From contig JACPQY010000071.1 in NCBI GenBank assembly GCA_016190245.1, positions 68,616 through 132,615 of the forward strand: a DNA stretch of 64,000 nt. The letters run 5' to 3'. Both the position numbers and the translations under genes were made by a program. Numbering within the stretch: position 1 is the first letter of the stretch; every line of letters starts with the position of its first letter. Shown here piece after piece: positions 34,104 to 42,017 of this stretch. This DNA comes from Nitrospirota bacterium. GTDB lineage: Bacteria > JACPQY01. The notes under the pieces were generated by a model. That model saw only the letters and a program-made list of their open reading frames with translations, made no database searches and was not told the origin of the DNA.

Positions 34104-34248
34104 CACTAGTACCATGTTGACTAATTCTTGGAACAGATCGGTGCCTCCAACATGGTACTTTCGGAACGATGTTTGCTTCCGCAAACATCGTTCCGATGGT
34201 CCCGCGTCGGTGACAATCCGCTCCAAGAATTCCTCAACGCGGGACTAG
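34104..34248. repeat. Nested palindromic element abutting fabH
   Basis: Three levels of inverted repeats are visible: AGTACCATGTTG/CAACATGGTACT (34108-34119 with 34148-34159), a perfect 15-bp hairpin CGGAACGATGTTTGC/GCAAACATCGTTCCG with a TTCC loop (34162-34195), and an outer pair AATTCTTGG/CCAAGAATT (34123-34131 with 34223-34231) inside CTAGT/ACTAG ends. The 3' end (GAATTCCTCAACGC...ACTAG) is shared with the element at 54592-54756. It stops six bases before the fabH ATG, so the fabH ribosome site must come from the element. Confidence 0.8.
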
Positions 34249-34253
34249 CCACG

Positions 34254-35225
34254 ATGGGCACGGTCATCGTCGGATTGGGCGCCGGGCTGCCGGAGCGGGT
34301 GATGACCAACCGCGACCTCGAGCACCAAGTGGAGACCAGCCACGAATGGATCGTCGAGCGGACGGGCATAGAGGAACGCCGACTCTCCGCGCCGGGTGAT
34401 TCGGCCTCCGTTCTCGGCACGGCCGCGGCCCGCCGAGCCCTGGCCCAAGCCGGCCTCGCCCCCGAGGCCGTGGACGGAATCATCGTCGCCACCACCACGC
34501 CGGATCAGTTCACCCCCAGCACGGCCTGCCTCGTGCAACGAAATCTCGGCGCGGCGCGCGCGTTCGCCTTCGACATCTCCGCGGCTTGTACGGGATTTCT
34601 CTACGCCCTCACCGTCGCCGATGGACTCCTCCTCGCCGGACGGGCGAAGACCTGCCTCGTGCTCGGCGTTGACCTCCTGACACGCGCCCTCGATTGGGGC
34701 GACCGCTCCACCTGCATTCTCTTCGGAGACGGCGCGGGCGCCGCGGTCGTGAGCCGAAGCGACTCCGATCGCGGACTCCTCTCCGCCCAGCTCTTTGCCG
34801 ACGGCTCCGGATATTCCATGATCGAAATCCCGGGCGGAGCGTTCCCCGCCCAGGCCGACGGCACCCCCGCCGCCCCCCGCCTCATCCGCATGAAAGGGAA
34901 GGAAGTTTTCCGTTGGGCCGTGCAGGTCACCGAACGGGCCGTGCGCAAAGAGCTTGAGGCACACGCTCTGCGTCCCCAGGACGTCCGCGCACTCGTGTTG
35001 CATCAGGCCAACATCCGGATCGTCCGCGCCGTTCAAGAGCGGCTCGGCTTCTCCGATGCGCAGACCTTCGTGAACGTGCAGAAGTATGGCAACACTTCCG
35101 CCGCCTCCATCCCGATCGCCCTCGAGGAGGCACGGAGAACCCTCCCGCTGCAACCGGGGGACTTGGTCGTCATGGCGGCCATGGGCGCCGGCCTCACGTG
35201 GGGCACGGCCACGATGCGATGGTAG
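34254..35225 (+). CDS. fabH: Beta-ketoacyl-ACP synthase III FabH
   Basis: FabH condenses acetyl-CoA (or another primer) with malonyl-ACP to start fatty-acid synthesis. From the ATG at 34254 it has 323 residues: MGTVIVGLGAGLPERVMTN, the active-site Cys in FDISAACTGFLYAL, His in VLHQANIRI, and Asn in KYGNTSAASIP. The frame is open 42 codons upstream, but that part is the palindromic element. No clear Shine-Dalgarno sequence is seen. Confidence 0.96.
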   Translation: MGTVIVGLGAGLPERVMTNRDLEHQVETSHEWIVERTGIEERRLSAPGDSASVLGTAAARRALAQAGLAPEAVDGIIVATTTPDQFTPSTACLVQRNLGAARAFAFDISAACTGFLYALTVADGLLLAGRAKTCLVLGVDLLTRALDWGDRSTCILFGDGAGAAVVSRSDSDRGLLSAQLFADGSGYSMIEIPGGAFPAQADGTPAAPRLIRMKGKEVFRWAVQVTERAVRKELEAHALRPQDVRALVLHQANIRIVRAVQERLGFSDAQTFVNVQKYGNTSAASIPIALEEARRTLPLQPGDLVVMAAMGAGLTWGTATMRW

Positions 35226-35269
35226 CCGGCTTTGGAATCTGAAATCCAAGATCTCAGACGGGTGGCGGG

Positions 35270-36226
35270 GTGACCGCCGCCTTCCTCTTCCCCGGCCAGG
35301 GGAGCCAGTACGTGGGCATGGGCAAGGCCCTCGCCGAGGCTGAGCCGGAGGCTCGCGAGGTTTTCAGCGAAGCGGACAGGGTACTCGATGCCCCCCTCAC
35401 CCGCCTGATGTTCGCGGGGCCCGAGGCGGAGTTGACGCTCACGCACAACGCCCAACCGGCCATCCTGACCGTGAGCGTGGCCGCGGCCCGAATTCTGGCG
35501 AAGCGTGGCGCGCCCCGACCGGCCTTTTGTGCCGGCCACAGCCTCGGCGAGTATTCGGCGCTGGTCTTTGCGGGAGCGATGTCTCTCCCAGATGCCCTCC
35601 GCGCTGTGCGCCAGCGCGGCCGCCTCATGCAGGAGGCGGTGCCCCAGGGGCGCGGTGCCATGGCGGCCGTCCTCGGCCTCGAACGGGCCGCGGTGGACGA
35701 GGTCTGTGCCGATGTCGCTCGCCGCGTCGGCCTCGTGGCCGCGGCCAACTACAACGGCGCCGGTCAGATCGTCATCTCGGGCGAAGCGCCTGCCGTGCGC
35801 GAGGCCGGCGAAGCCCTCAAGGCTCGCGGGGCCAAACGTGTTCTGCCCCTGGCCGTTAGCGCGCCCTTCCATTGCCCCCTCATGCAGCCGGCGGCCGACC
35901 GCATGCGCCCCGTTCTCGACGCCATCGCGGTCCGCCGTCCGGAGGTGCCGCTCGTCTGCAACGTCACCGGCCGGCCGTACGAGGCGCAGGACGACGCCGC
36001 ATTCGCTGCCGAGGCCCGCGCAAAGCTGACTCAACAAATCGTTTCCCCTGTGCTATGGGAAGAGACCATGGAAACGATGAGACACCACGCCGTCAGCGTC
36101 TTCGTGGAGGTCGGCCCCGGCAACGTCCTCTCGGGGCTCGCCCGTCGCGCCGTGCCCGGGGCGCGGTGCGTGGCCACGGAGGCTCCGCCGACGTTCGACA
36201 AGGCCCTGGAGGCATTGCGTGGCTGA
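35270..36226 (+). CDS. fabD: Malonyl-CoA:ACP transacylase FabD
   Basis: FabD moves malonyl groups from CoA to acyl carrier protein. The 318-residue protein starts at GTG and has FLFPGQGSQYVGMG, the active Ser in GHSLGEYSAL, ANYNGAGQIVISG and VSAPFHCPLMQPAA with the catalytic His. A copy of the AT-rich AATCTGAAATC-type repeat (35232-35256) lies in the 44-base gap after fabH. Its end overlaps the fabG GTG start. Confidence 0.96.
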   Translation: MTAAFLFPGQGSQYVGMGKALAEAEPEAREVFSEADRVLDAPLTRLMFAGPEAELTLTHNAQPAILTVSVAAARILAKRGAPRPAFCAGHSLGEYSALVFAGAMSLPDALRAVRQRGRLMQEAVPQGRGAMAAVLGLERAAVDEVCADVARRVGLVAAANYNGAGQIVISGEAPAVREAGEALKARGAKRVLPLAVSAPFHCPLMQPAADRMRPVLDAIAVRRPEVPLVCNVTGRPYEAQDDAAFAAEARAKLTQQIVSPVLWEETMETMRHHAVSVFVEVGPGNVLSGLARRAVPGARCVATEAPPTFDKALEALRG

Positions 36227-37079
36227 AACCTCACCCCCCCCGAGAAAGATCTCAAATTTGAAATTTGAAATTTCAGAGGAGCCCCTTCCAAGAATCTCCA
36301 ATCTCAAATCTGAAATCTCAGAGGAGCGCCCCGCGCGCGAGCTCGAGGGCCGCGTCGCCCTCGTCACGGGCGCCAGCCGCGGCATAGGCCGCGAGACGGC
36401 CCTCGCGCTGGGTTTACGCGGCGCGCGCGTTGCGATAACATACCGCGAGAAACGTGATGCCGCTGAAAACGTCCTCCAAGATCTGAAAAGCCGCGCTGTA
36501 GAGGCCATGGCCCTCCAGTTCGACGTGGCGGACACGGCCGGCGCGAAGTCCGCCTGCGAGCGCATCGAGGAGGCCTGGTCGGCCCTCGACATCCTGGTCA
36601 ACAACGCCGGCGTCACGCGCGACAACCTGTTCATCCGTATGAGCGACGAGGAGTGGGACGACGTGATCCGCACCAACCTGCGCGGCGCCTTCGCCCTTTC
36701 GCGGGCCGTCGCGCGGGGCATGATGAAACGCCGCCGCGGGCGCATCATCAACATCGCCTCCGTCTCCGGGCTCCTCGGCAACGTCGGCCAGGCCAACTAC
36801 GCGGCGTCCAAGATGGGCCTCATCGGCCTGACCAGGTCGCTCGCCCGCGAGCTGGCCGGGCGGGGGATCACGGTGAACGCCGTGGCCCCGGGATTCATCG
36901 AGACCGACATGACCGCCCGCCTCCCCGAGCGGGCCCGTACCGAACTCCTCCAACAAATTCCCCTCGGGCGGTTCGGCCGCGCTGAAGAAGTGGCCGAAAC
37001 CGTCTGTTTCCTCGCTTCAGAAAAGGCCGCCTATATCACCGGACAGGTGGTCTCGGTGAACGGTGGCCTGCATATGTGA
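36219..37079 (+). CDS. fabG: 3-oxoacyl-ACP reductase FabG with repeat-derived N-terminus
   Basis: FabG is the NADPH-dependent ketoreductase of the elongation cycle (short-chain dehydrogenase). The core has VALVTGASRGIGRETA, NNAGVTRDN, the catalytic Ser in INIASVSGLLG and YAASKMGL (YxxxK), and ends TGQVVSVNGGLHM. The only start that reaches it is the GTG at 36219, overlapping fabD. This adds about 42 residues made of two copies of ISNLK(F/S)EISEE, the translation of an AT-rich intergenic-type repeat. The extension is odd because FabG normally begins a few residues before VALVTG. Confidence 0.94.
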   Translation: MAETSPPPRKISNLKFEISEEPLPRISNLKSEISEERPARELEGRVALVTGASRGIGRETALALGLRGARVAITYREKRDAAENVLQDLKSRAVEAMALQFDVADTAGAKSACERIEEAWSALDILVNNAGVTRDNLFIRMSDEEWDDVIRTNLRGAFALSRAVARGMMKRRRGRIINIASVSGLLGNVGQANYAASKMGLIGLTRSLARELAGRGITVNAVAPGFIETDMTARLPERARTELLQQIPLGRFGRAEEVAETVCFLASEKAAYITGQVVSVNGGLHM

Positions 37080-37097
37080 GCAAAAGGAAGGTGAGCC

Positions 37098-37340
37098 ATG
37101 GCAGCGAATACCGAACAACGCGTGCGCGAAATCATCGCGGAACAACTCGGGATGGACGTGGATGAGGTGAAGCTGGACGGCTCCATCGTGGACGATCTCG
37201 GAGCCGACTCTCTCGACATCGTGGAGATGATGATGGCCCTCGAAGAGGAATTCGGCATCGAGATTCCGGAGGACCAGGCAGAGAAGATCCAGACGGTCAA
37301 AGACGCCATCGGCTACATCAAGGAGCACCAGTCCCAATAG
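37098..37340 (+). CDS. acpP: Acyl carrier protein
   Basis: The 80-residue acidic protein carries growing acyl chains on 4'-phosphopantetheine attached to the Ser in [18 protein letters not shown]. Length, charge and the [16 protein letters not shown] helix are typical. AAGGAAGGTGAG precedes the ATG. It lies between fabG and fabF, and its TAG stop overlaps the apparent ATA start of fabF. Confidence 0.97.
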   Translation: MAANTEQRVREIIAEQLGMDVDEVKLDGSIVDDLGADSLDIVEMMMALEEEFGIEIPEDQAEKIQTVKDAIGYIKEHQSQ

Positions 37341-38599
37341 CCCCCCGGCCCCTCCCCCCCCCCCGGCGCGTCGTCGCCACCGGGCTGGGGGTCATCTCCC
37401 CCCTCGGGATCGGCGTCGAGAAGAACTGGAACGCCCTGATGGCCGGCGCCTCCGGCATCGGCCCCATCACCCACTTCGATACCGCCAAGTTCGACGCGCG
37501 GATCGCGGGCGAGGTGCGCGATTTCTCCCCGGAGAACTACATGGAGAAGAAGGAGACGCGCCGCATGGAGCGCTTCGCACATTTCGCCGTCGCCTCGGCC
37601 CGGATAGCCTTGGAGGACGGCGCCTACACCATCCCGCCGGAGGAGGCCGCCCGTGTGGGCGTGGTGATCGGCGTCGGGATGGGCGGACTGCCGGCCATCG
37701 AGCGGACGCGCGATACGCTCGTGCAGCAAGGGCCTTCCCGCGTCACGCCCTTCTTCATCCCCCTCGTCATTCCGAACATGGCCGCGGGTCACGTCTCCAT
37801 CCAGTTCGGGGCGAAGGGCCCCAACTTGTGCACGACTACGGCCTGCGCGGCCGGGGCCCATGCCATCGGCGAGGCCTCGCGCCTCATCCAACAGGACCAC
37901 GTGGACGTCATTCTCGCGGGCGGCGCCGAAGCGACGGTGAGCCCCCTGGCCGTGGCGGGCTTCGACTCAATGAAGGCCCTCAGCCGCCGGAACGGCGAGC
38001 CGCAGAAAGCCAGCCGCCCGTTCGAACGCGACCGCGACGGTTTCGTTCTCGCCGAAGGCGGGGCGGTCCTTCTCCTCGAAGAACTGGAGCATGCCCGGAG
38101 GCGCGGGGCGAGGATCTACGCCGAGCTCATCGGCTATGGCCTCAATGGGGACGCGCATCACATCACGACGCCTGCGCCCAACGGCGAGGGCGCGGCGCGA
38201 TGCATGCGCCTCACGCTGGACGATGCCGGGATCGCGCCGGTGCAGGTGGACTACATCAACGCCCACGGCACTTCGACAAAGTACAACGATGCGAACGAGA
38301 CGGCGGCGATCAAGACGGTCTTCGGACCGCACGCATCATCCGTCGCGATCAGCTCCACCAAATCCATGACCGGCCATCTCTTGGGCGCCGCCGGGGCGGT
38401 GGAGGCCGTCTACTCCATCCTCACGATTGTGAGGGGCACGATCCCGCCCACGGTGAACTACGAGAACCCCGACCCCGAGTGCGATCTGGACTACGTCCCC
38501 AACACCCCACGGCAGAAGGATGTTCGCTGCGTGCTCTCCAACTCCTTCGGCTTCGGCGGCACCAACGCGTGCCTGCTCTTCAAGGCCTTCGAGGACTGA
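37337..38599 (+). CDS. fabF: Beta-ketoacyl-ACP synthase II FabF, start codon unusual
   Basis: FabF elongates acyl-ACP. Catalytic residues are present: Cys in [12 protein letters not shown], His in [12 protein letters not shown] and His in [15 protein letters not shown]; the C-terminus [14 protein letters not shown] is complete. Homology begins with [15 protein letters not shown] at about 37364, well upstream of the first ATG (37439), but no ATG, GTG or TTG lies in frame before it. The only in-frame candidate is ATA at 37337, overlapping the acpP stop. A run of 11 C (37354-37364) sits in between, so an indel or assembly error could hide the true start. The enzyme call is secure; the start is not. 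Confidence 0.93.
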   Translation: MAPRPLPPPRRVVATGLGVISPLGIGVEKNWNALMAGASGIGPITHFDTAKFDARIAGEVRDFSPENYMEKKETRRMERFAHFAVASARIALEDGAYTIPPEEAARVGVVIGVGMGGLPAIERTRDTLVQQGPSRVTPFFIPLVIPNMAAGHVSIQFGAKGPNLCTTTACAAGAHAIGEASRLIQQDHVDVILAGGAEATVSPLAVAGFDSMKALSRRNGEPQKASRPFERDRDGFVLAEGGAVLLLEELEHARRRGARIYAELIGYGLNGDAHHITTPAPNGEGAARCMRLTLDDAGIAPVQVDYINAHGTSTKYNDANETAAIKTVFGPHASSVAISSTKSMTGHLLGAAGAVEAVYSILTIVRGTIPPTVNYENPDPECDLDYVPNTPRQKDVRCVLSNSFGFGGTNACLLFKAFED

Positions 38600-38602
38600 G
38601 AA

Positions 38603-38701
38603 CCTATCCGAAAACCCCCGCACTCGTAGGGGAGCATCTTCAGATGCTCCCTCCTCATGGGCGGGTCTGAAGACCCGCCCCTACAGGGGCTCTCGGATAG
38701 G
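38603..38701. repeat. Nested three-arm palindromic element after fabF
   Basis: Outer arms CCTATCCGA (38603-38611) and TCGGATAGG (38693-38701) enclose GTAGGGG/CCCCTAC (38626-38632 with 38678-38684). Inside these are two hairpins: GGAGCATCT/AGATGCTCC (38631-38650) and GGGCGGGTCT/AGACCCGCCC (38659-38680). The RNA would fold as a three-way junction. Lying four bases after the fabF stop it may also end or protect the fatty-acid operon transcript. Confidence 0.8.
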
Positions 38702-38778
38702 CTGTAAGAGCGGCGAACCTCGGGCTGCTCCGCGCCGACGTTGCCAAGCCGGCTCGCGGGCGATAGAATACAGCAGGG

Positions 38779-39588
38779 ATGAGCAAACCGATTCTGAGGG
38801 TGCGGATCACGACGATGCGGAGCAAGACTGCGGCTCTTCCGGCCCTTTTTGACACCGGATCTTTCTTCTCCATCATCCGGGAAAACCAGCTGCCCACAGG
38901 AACGCCCATCCTGCCGTATCCTGAGCGCCGGGCGTTGCGCACGGCGGGCCGACGGGGACAACTCAGGGTGACCGGGGTCACCGAACTTGTCGTTGACATC
39001 GGGAGAAGACGAGTGCAGACGTCGGTGCTGGTCTCCCCCGATCTCGGGCGCGAGTTCCTGATCGGAGCGGGAACGATGCAGATGTGGGACATCTCGGTAC
39101 GCAACCGAAACGGGTCCACCAAGGTCGTCGTCGGCCGCGACGTTCGGAATCCCGAGATCACCGAGGTCGCGGCACTCCAAGAGGGTCAGCATGGGACCCC
39201 GAGTGATCCGACGCCTTCGCAGACCTCCGCTCCGGCCCCGATCCGCCCGCTCCTTTCGGTCACCGAGAAGGCCGCCCGGAGAATCCTCGACCTGTGCAAG
39301 CGGCAGGCGCCAACCGATGGGGCCAACGCCTACGGCATACGCCTCAAGGTGATCGGCGGCGGCTGCAACGGGATGCAGTACAAGATGAACCCCGACACTC
39401 AGGCGCGGCCCGGCGACCGCGTGTTCGACGCCCCGCTCGGGCTCAAAGTCTTCGTGGATCTCAAGAGCCTGATCTACCTCAAGGGAACCGAGATCGACCT
39501 GAATGCCAACCCGCTCGCCGGAACCTTCGAGTTCAAGAACCCCAACGTCAAGAGCACCTGCGGCTGCGGCCTCTCCTTCTCGACCTGA
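38779..39588 (+). CDS. Retropepsin-like aspartic protease domain fused to an A-type iron-sulfur carrier
   Basis: This 269-residue single open frame has two domains. Residues 1-125 resemble clan AA retropepsin-like proteases: the catalytic motif ALFDTGSFFSII (Asp25-Thr-Gly) and a later LIGAGTMQMWDI flap/strand. A Pro/Thr-rich linker (about 131-158) follows. Residues 159-269 are a complete HesB/IscA domain with the three cluster-binding Cys: Cys196 in GGGCNGMQY, and Cys261 and Cys263 in STCGCGLSF. A-type carriers pass Fe-S clusters to client enzymes. I know of no standard family with this pairing. There is no signal peptide, so it should be cytoplasmic. Next gene is lipoate ligase-like, 21 bases away. 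Confidence 0.85.
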   Translation: MSKPILRVRITTMRSKTAALPALFDTGSFFSIIRENQLPTGTPILPYPERRALRTAGRRGQLRVTGVTELVVDIGRRRVQTSVLVSPDLGREFLIGAGTMQMWDISVRNRNGSTKVVVGRDVRNPEITEVAALQEGQHGTPSDPTPSQTSAPAPIRPLLSVTEKAARRILDLCKRQAPTDGANAYGIRLKVIGGGCNGMQYKMNPDTQARPGDRVFDAPLGLKVFVDLKSLIYLKGTEIDLNANPLAGTFEFKNPNVKSTCGCGLSFST

Positions 39589-39609
39589 GCCTGGCCGCCA
39601 CCGTCGCGT

Positions 39610-40656
39610 ATGAAACCGGCTTCGGGCGCGGGGAGGACCCTCCACTGCACCGTCTTCCCGCCTTCATCTGCCGCCACCCTCCTGAATCGCGAAACGCGCC
39701 TGCTCCGTGCCCTCGATGAGGGCTCCGTCGAGCGCGCCGCGTGGTGCCTCTTTTCGACTTTCGACTCTGAATCCATCGCCCTGGGACGCTACGAGCATCC
39801 TGCCTCTGCTATAAAGACCGATCTCTGTCGCGAGCGAGAGGTACCGGTGGTCCGCCGCCCCACCGGCGGAATCCCCGTTCGGTTCGGTCCAGGCACGCTG
39901 CACGTGGCCCTTCTCCTACCCCACGCCTCCGTCTGGCTCGACACTCCCCCGCCCAAGATTCTCAACCGATATTCCCGCGGCCTCCTCGCCGCGCTTCAGG
40001 GGCTCGGCTTGGACGCCGCCTACACCGGCCGGGAGTTCCTTTCCGCGAACGGCTCGCACGTGGGCTACCTCTCGTTCGAGATCGCACAGGGCGGCGCCGT
40101 GCTGGTGGAAATCGTGCTCGGCCTCGAAGCCCCCTGGACCGTGGCTGACGATCTCATCGCCCACCCCGCCCCCGCGGGCTTCGCGACCGGCGGCAAACCC
40201 AGCCGGTCCCTCCAAGATCTTCTCAGCCGCACCGTCACGACCGAGGAAATGATCCAACACGTCCTGGACGGCCTCCGGCGCCGCTACGGAATCGAGCCGT
40301 CGCCAGCCGACCCTCTCCCCCTGCTTTCACCAAGCCGGAACGAAACCCCGATCGAGGACGAGCCCCTCGACGGCTTCCGCCATGCCCGCCTCCCCGTCAG
40401 CATCGGCTTCGTCGAAGCCTTCGTCGAGCTTCGTGAGCGGACCCTCACGCGCGCACACTTTCGGGGGGACTTCCTCGCGGACTCGCCGGGCATCGGTGAG
40501 CTCGAAGCTCGTCTCGCGGGCGCACCCTGCACCGCCGAAACGATCGAAGCCTCCATGCGCTCCGTGTACGATGGCGCGCGTCACGTCCTCCTCGGCGCCC
40601 GCCCCGACGACCTCGCTCGCGTCCTCGGCGCCGCGACCGGGGCTATGCCATCTTGA
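39610..40656 (+). CDS. Lipoate-protein ligase A-like protein, catalytic Lys not seen
   Basis: The 348-residue protein follows the LplA plan: SIALGRYEHP, VVRRPTGGIPVRFGPGTLHV (equivalent to RRxxGGGAVxHD), a catalytic domain, then an LplA-type C-terminal accessory domain with HFRGDFLADSPGIGELE. LplA attaches lipoate to E2 and GcvH proteins. The usual RKISGSA-type segment with the active Lys is replaced by GREFLSANGSHVGYLSFE, so activity or substrate may differ. It directly follows the protease-IscA fusion, and lipoate synthesis needs Fe-S carriers, which hints at a shared task. Confidence 0.75.
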   Translation: MKPASGAGRTLHCTVFPPSSAATLLNRETRLLRALDEGSVERAAWCLFSTFDSESIALGRYEHPASAIKTDLCREREVPVVRRPTGGIPVRFGPGTLHVALLLPHASVWLDTPPPKILNRYSRGLLAALQGLGLDAAYTGREFLSANGSHVGYLSFEIAQGGAVLVEIVLGLEAPWTVADDLIAHPAPAGFATGGKPSRSLQDLLSRTVTTEEMIQHVLDGLRRRYGIEPSPADPLPLLSPSRNETPIEDEPLDGFRHARLPVSIGFVEAFVELRERTLTRAHFRGDFLADSPGIGELEARLAGAPCTAETIEASMRSVYDGARHVLLGARPDDLARVLGAATGAMPS

Positions 40657-40805
40657 CCCGCACGTGCGCGATGCCGTTGGCGATCAAGCCCCTGGGTCTC
40701 GACCCTGCAGAAGGGCCGCGGCTCCTTGACCCAGTGCAGACTGCGTTAGGGAAGGACGGGGCTCACCTCGGCTGAGTGATGCCGCGCGCGGGTGAGACGG
40801 CGCGA

Positions 40806-41552
40806 TCAGCTCTTAGCGGGCTTGGCCTTCACGTGAAGGCCGCATTCCTTCAGGTCGGGTCGCTCCCACCACCACCGGCCCGCACGCTCGTCCTCTCCAG
40901 GCTGAACGGCGCGCGTGCAGGGCGCGCATCCGATCGAGGGGTACCCGCGGTCGTGCAGGGCATTGTAGGGGATCTTGTTCGACTTGATGTGGTCCCAGAC
41001 CTCGTCGCGTGTCCACCGGATAATGGGGTTGACTTTCACGATGCCGCCGTGATCCGCGTCGAATTCCACCGCGGCCACGTCGCCCCGCGTCACGGACTGC
41101 TCGCGGCGCAGCCCCGTGATCCACCCGCGCAAGCTGCCCAGCGCCCGGCCCAACGGCTCGACTTTGCGGATGCCGCAGCACATCTTGCGCGCCTCGATGC
41201 TGTGATAAAAAAGGTTGAGGCCGTGCTCGCGCACCATGTTCTCCACGGCGCCTGAGTTGGGGAAGTACACCTCGATCGGGATCCGGTATCGCTCGCGGAT
41301 CCACTCCATCACATCGTAGGTCTCCTGGTGGAGCCGGCCCGTGTCCAGCGTGAATACGCGCGGCTTCTCGACCACCTTTGCCATGAGATCGATCACCACC
41401 ACGTCCTCCGCGCCAAAGCTGGAGGCCAGCGCGATCTGCGGGTGATAGCGGTCGAGCGTCCATCGGAGGATCTCGAGGGCGGATTTCGAATCGAATTCCC
41501 GTCCGAGTTGGCGAACCTCTTCGGCGGAAAGCTTCGCCTGGGGATTAATCAT
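40806..41552 (-). CDS. cysH: Adenylyl-sulfate reductase type CysH
   Basis: The enzyme reduces activated sulfate (APS or PAPS) to sulfite for cysteine synthesis. The 248-residue protein has the PP-loop SSFGAED (44-50), ARKMCCGIRKVEPL with Cys125-Cys126, YPSIGCAPCTRAV with Cys209/Cys212, and the C-terminal ECGLH nucleophile. The CC...CxxC set binds a [4Fe-4S] cluster and marks the thioredoxin-dependent APS reductase type. It overlaps the universal stress gene upstream by eight bases. Confidence 0.95.
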   Translation of the reverse strand: MINPQAKLSAEEVRQLGREFDSKSALEILRWTLDRYHPQIALASSFGAEDVVVIDLMAKVVEKPRVFTLDTGRLHQETYDVMEWIRERYRIPIEVYFPNSGAVENMVREHGLNLFYHSIEARKMCCGIRKVEPLGRALGSLRGWITGLRREQSVTRGDVAAVEFDADHGGIVKVNPIIRWTRDEVWDHIKSNKIPYNALHDRGYPSIGCAPCTRAVQPGEDERAGRWWWERPDLKECGLHVKAKPAKS

Positions 41553-42009
41553 AGACCACCCTTATAGGACACGGGGCCTTCTCTTGCAAGTCCGCCTCCG
41601 CGCAGCCAAAGAGAATCCGCCCGAGCGCCGAGCGCCGCACGCCTTTGACGACGACAAGGCTCGCTTTCTCGGTCTTGGCCAGGCGGTTGACGGTCCCCAC
41701 GAATTCACCGGATTCCACGAGCGTCCTGCACGCCACCTCCTCCTGCTTCGCCTTCTTCTGAAGCTCGTCGAGGATCTGGTAGCCCTTCTGGCGATACTCC
41801 TTCACAAGAGCAGCCTCGAGCTGGCGGCCCGGTTTTTCGCCCACGATCCCGGAATCGCCAAGACGGTTGAAGGCGTTGCTGAGGACGTCCGTTTCCAGGA
41901 TGAACGCCGCCAAGAGAGGCTGCTGAGACGACTTGGCCTCCTCGATCGCGGCATCCAGGACCTTTGTGGATTGCCGCGAGAGGCTGAGGGCGACGAGAAT
42001 GGGCTCCAT
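41545..42009 (-). CDS. Universal stress protein family
   Basis: The 154-residue protein has the UspA layout: MEPILVALSLSRQSTKVLDAA at the start, a middle VACRTLVESGEFVGTV strand, and ASLVVVKGVRRSALGRILFG followed by ADLQEKAPCPIRVV. The Gly-rich ATP loop is only partly kept (VRRSALGRILFGCAEAD). It is translated with cysH and starts nine bases after the bioD stop, so bioD-usp-cysH form one unit. The role is not predictable. Confidence 0.8.
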   Translation of the reverse strand: MEPILVALSLSRQSTKVLDAAIEEAKSSQQPLLAAFILETDVLSNAFNRLGDSGIVGEKPGRQLEAALVKEYRQKGYQILDELQKKAKQEEVACRTLVESGEFVGTVNRLAKTEKASLVVVKGVRRSALGRILFGCAEADLQEKAPCPIRVVYD

Positions 42010-42017
42010 TCACCCTA

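Noticed and set aside
34128-34253. N-terminal extension of FabH
   Set aside because: The 42 codons come from the palindromic element; homology begins at the ATG 34254.
40657-40805. Intrinsic terminator between the convergent ligase-like and cysH genes
   Set aside because: Weak CTGGGTC/GACCCAG arms exist but there is no compact stem with a T-run on either strand.
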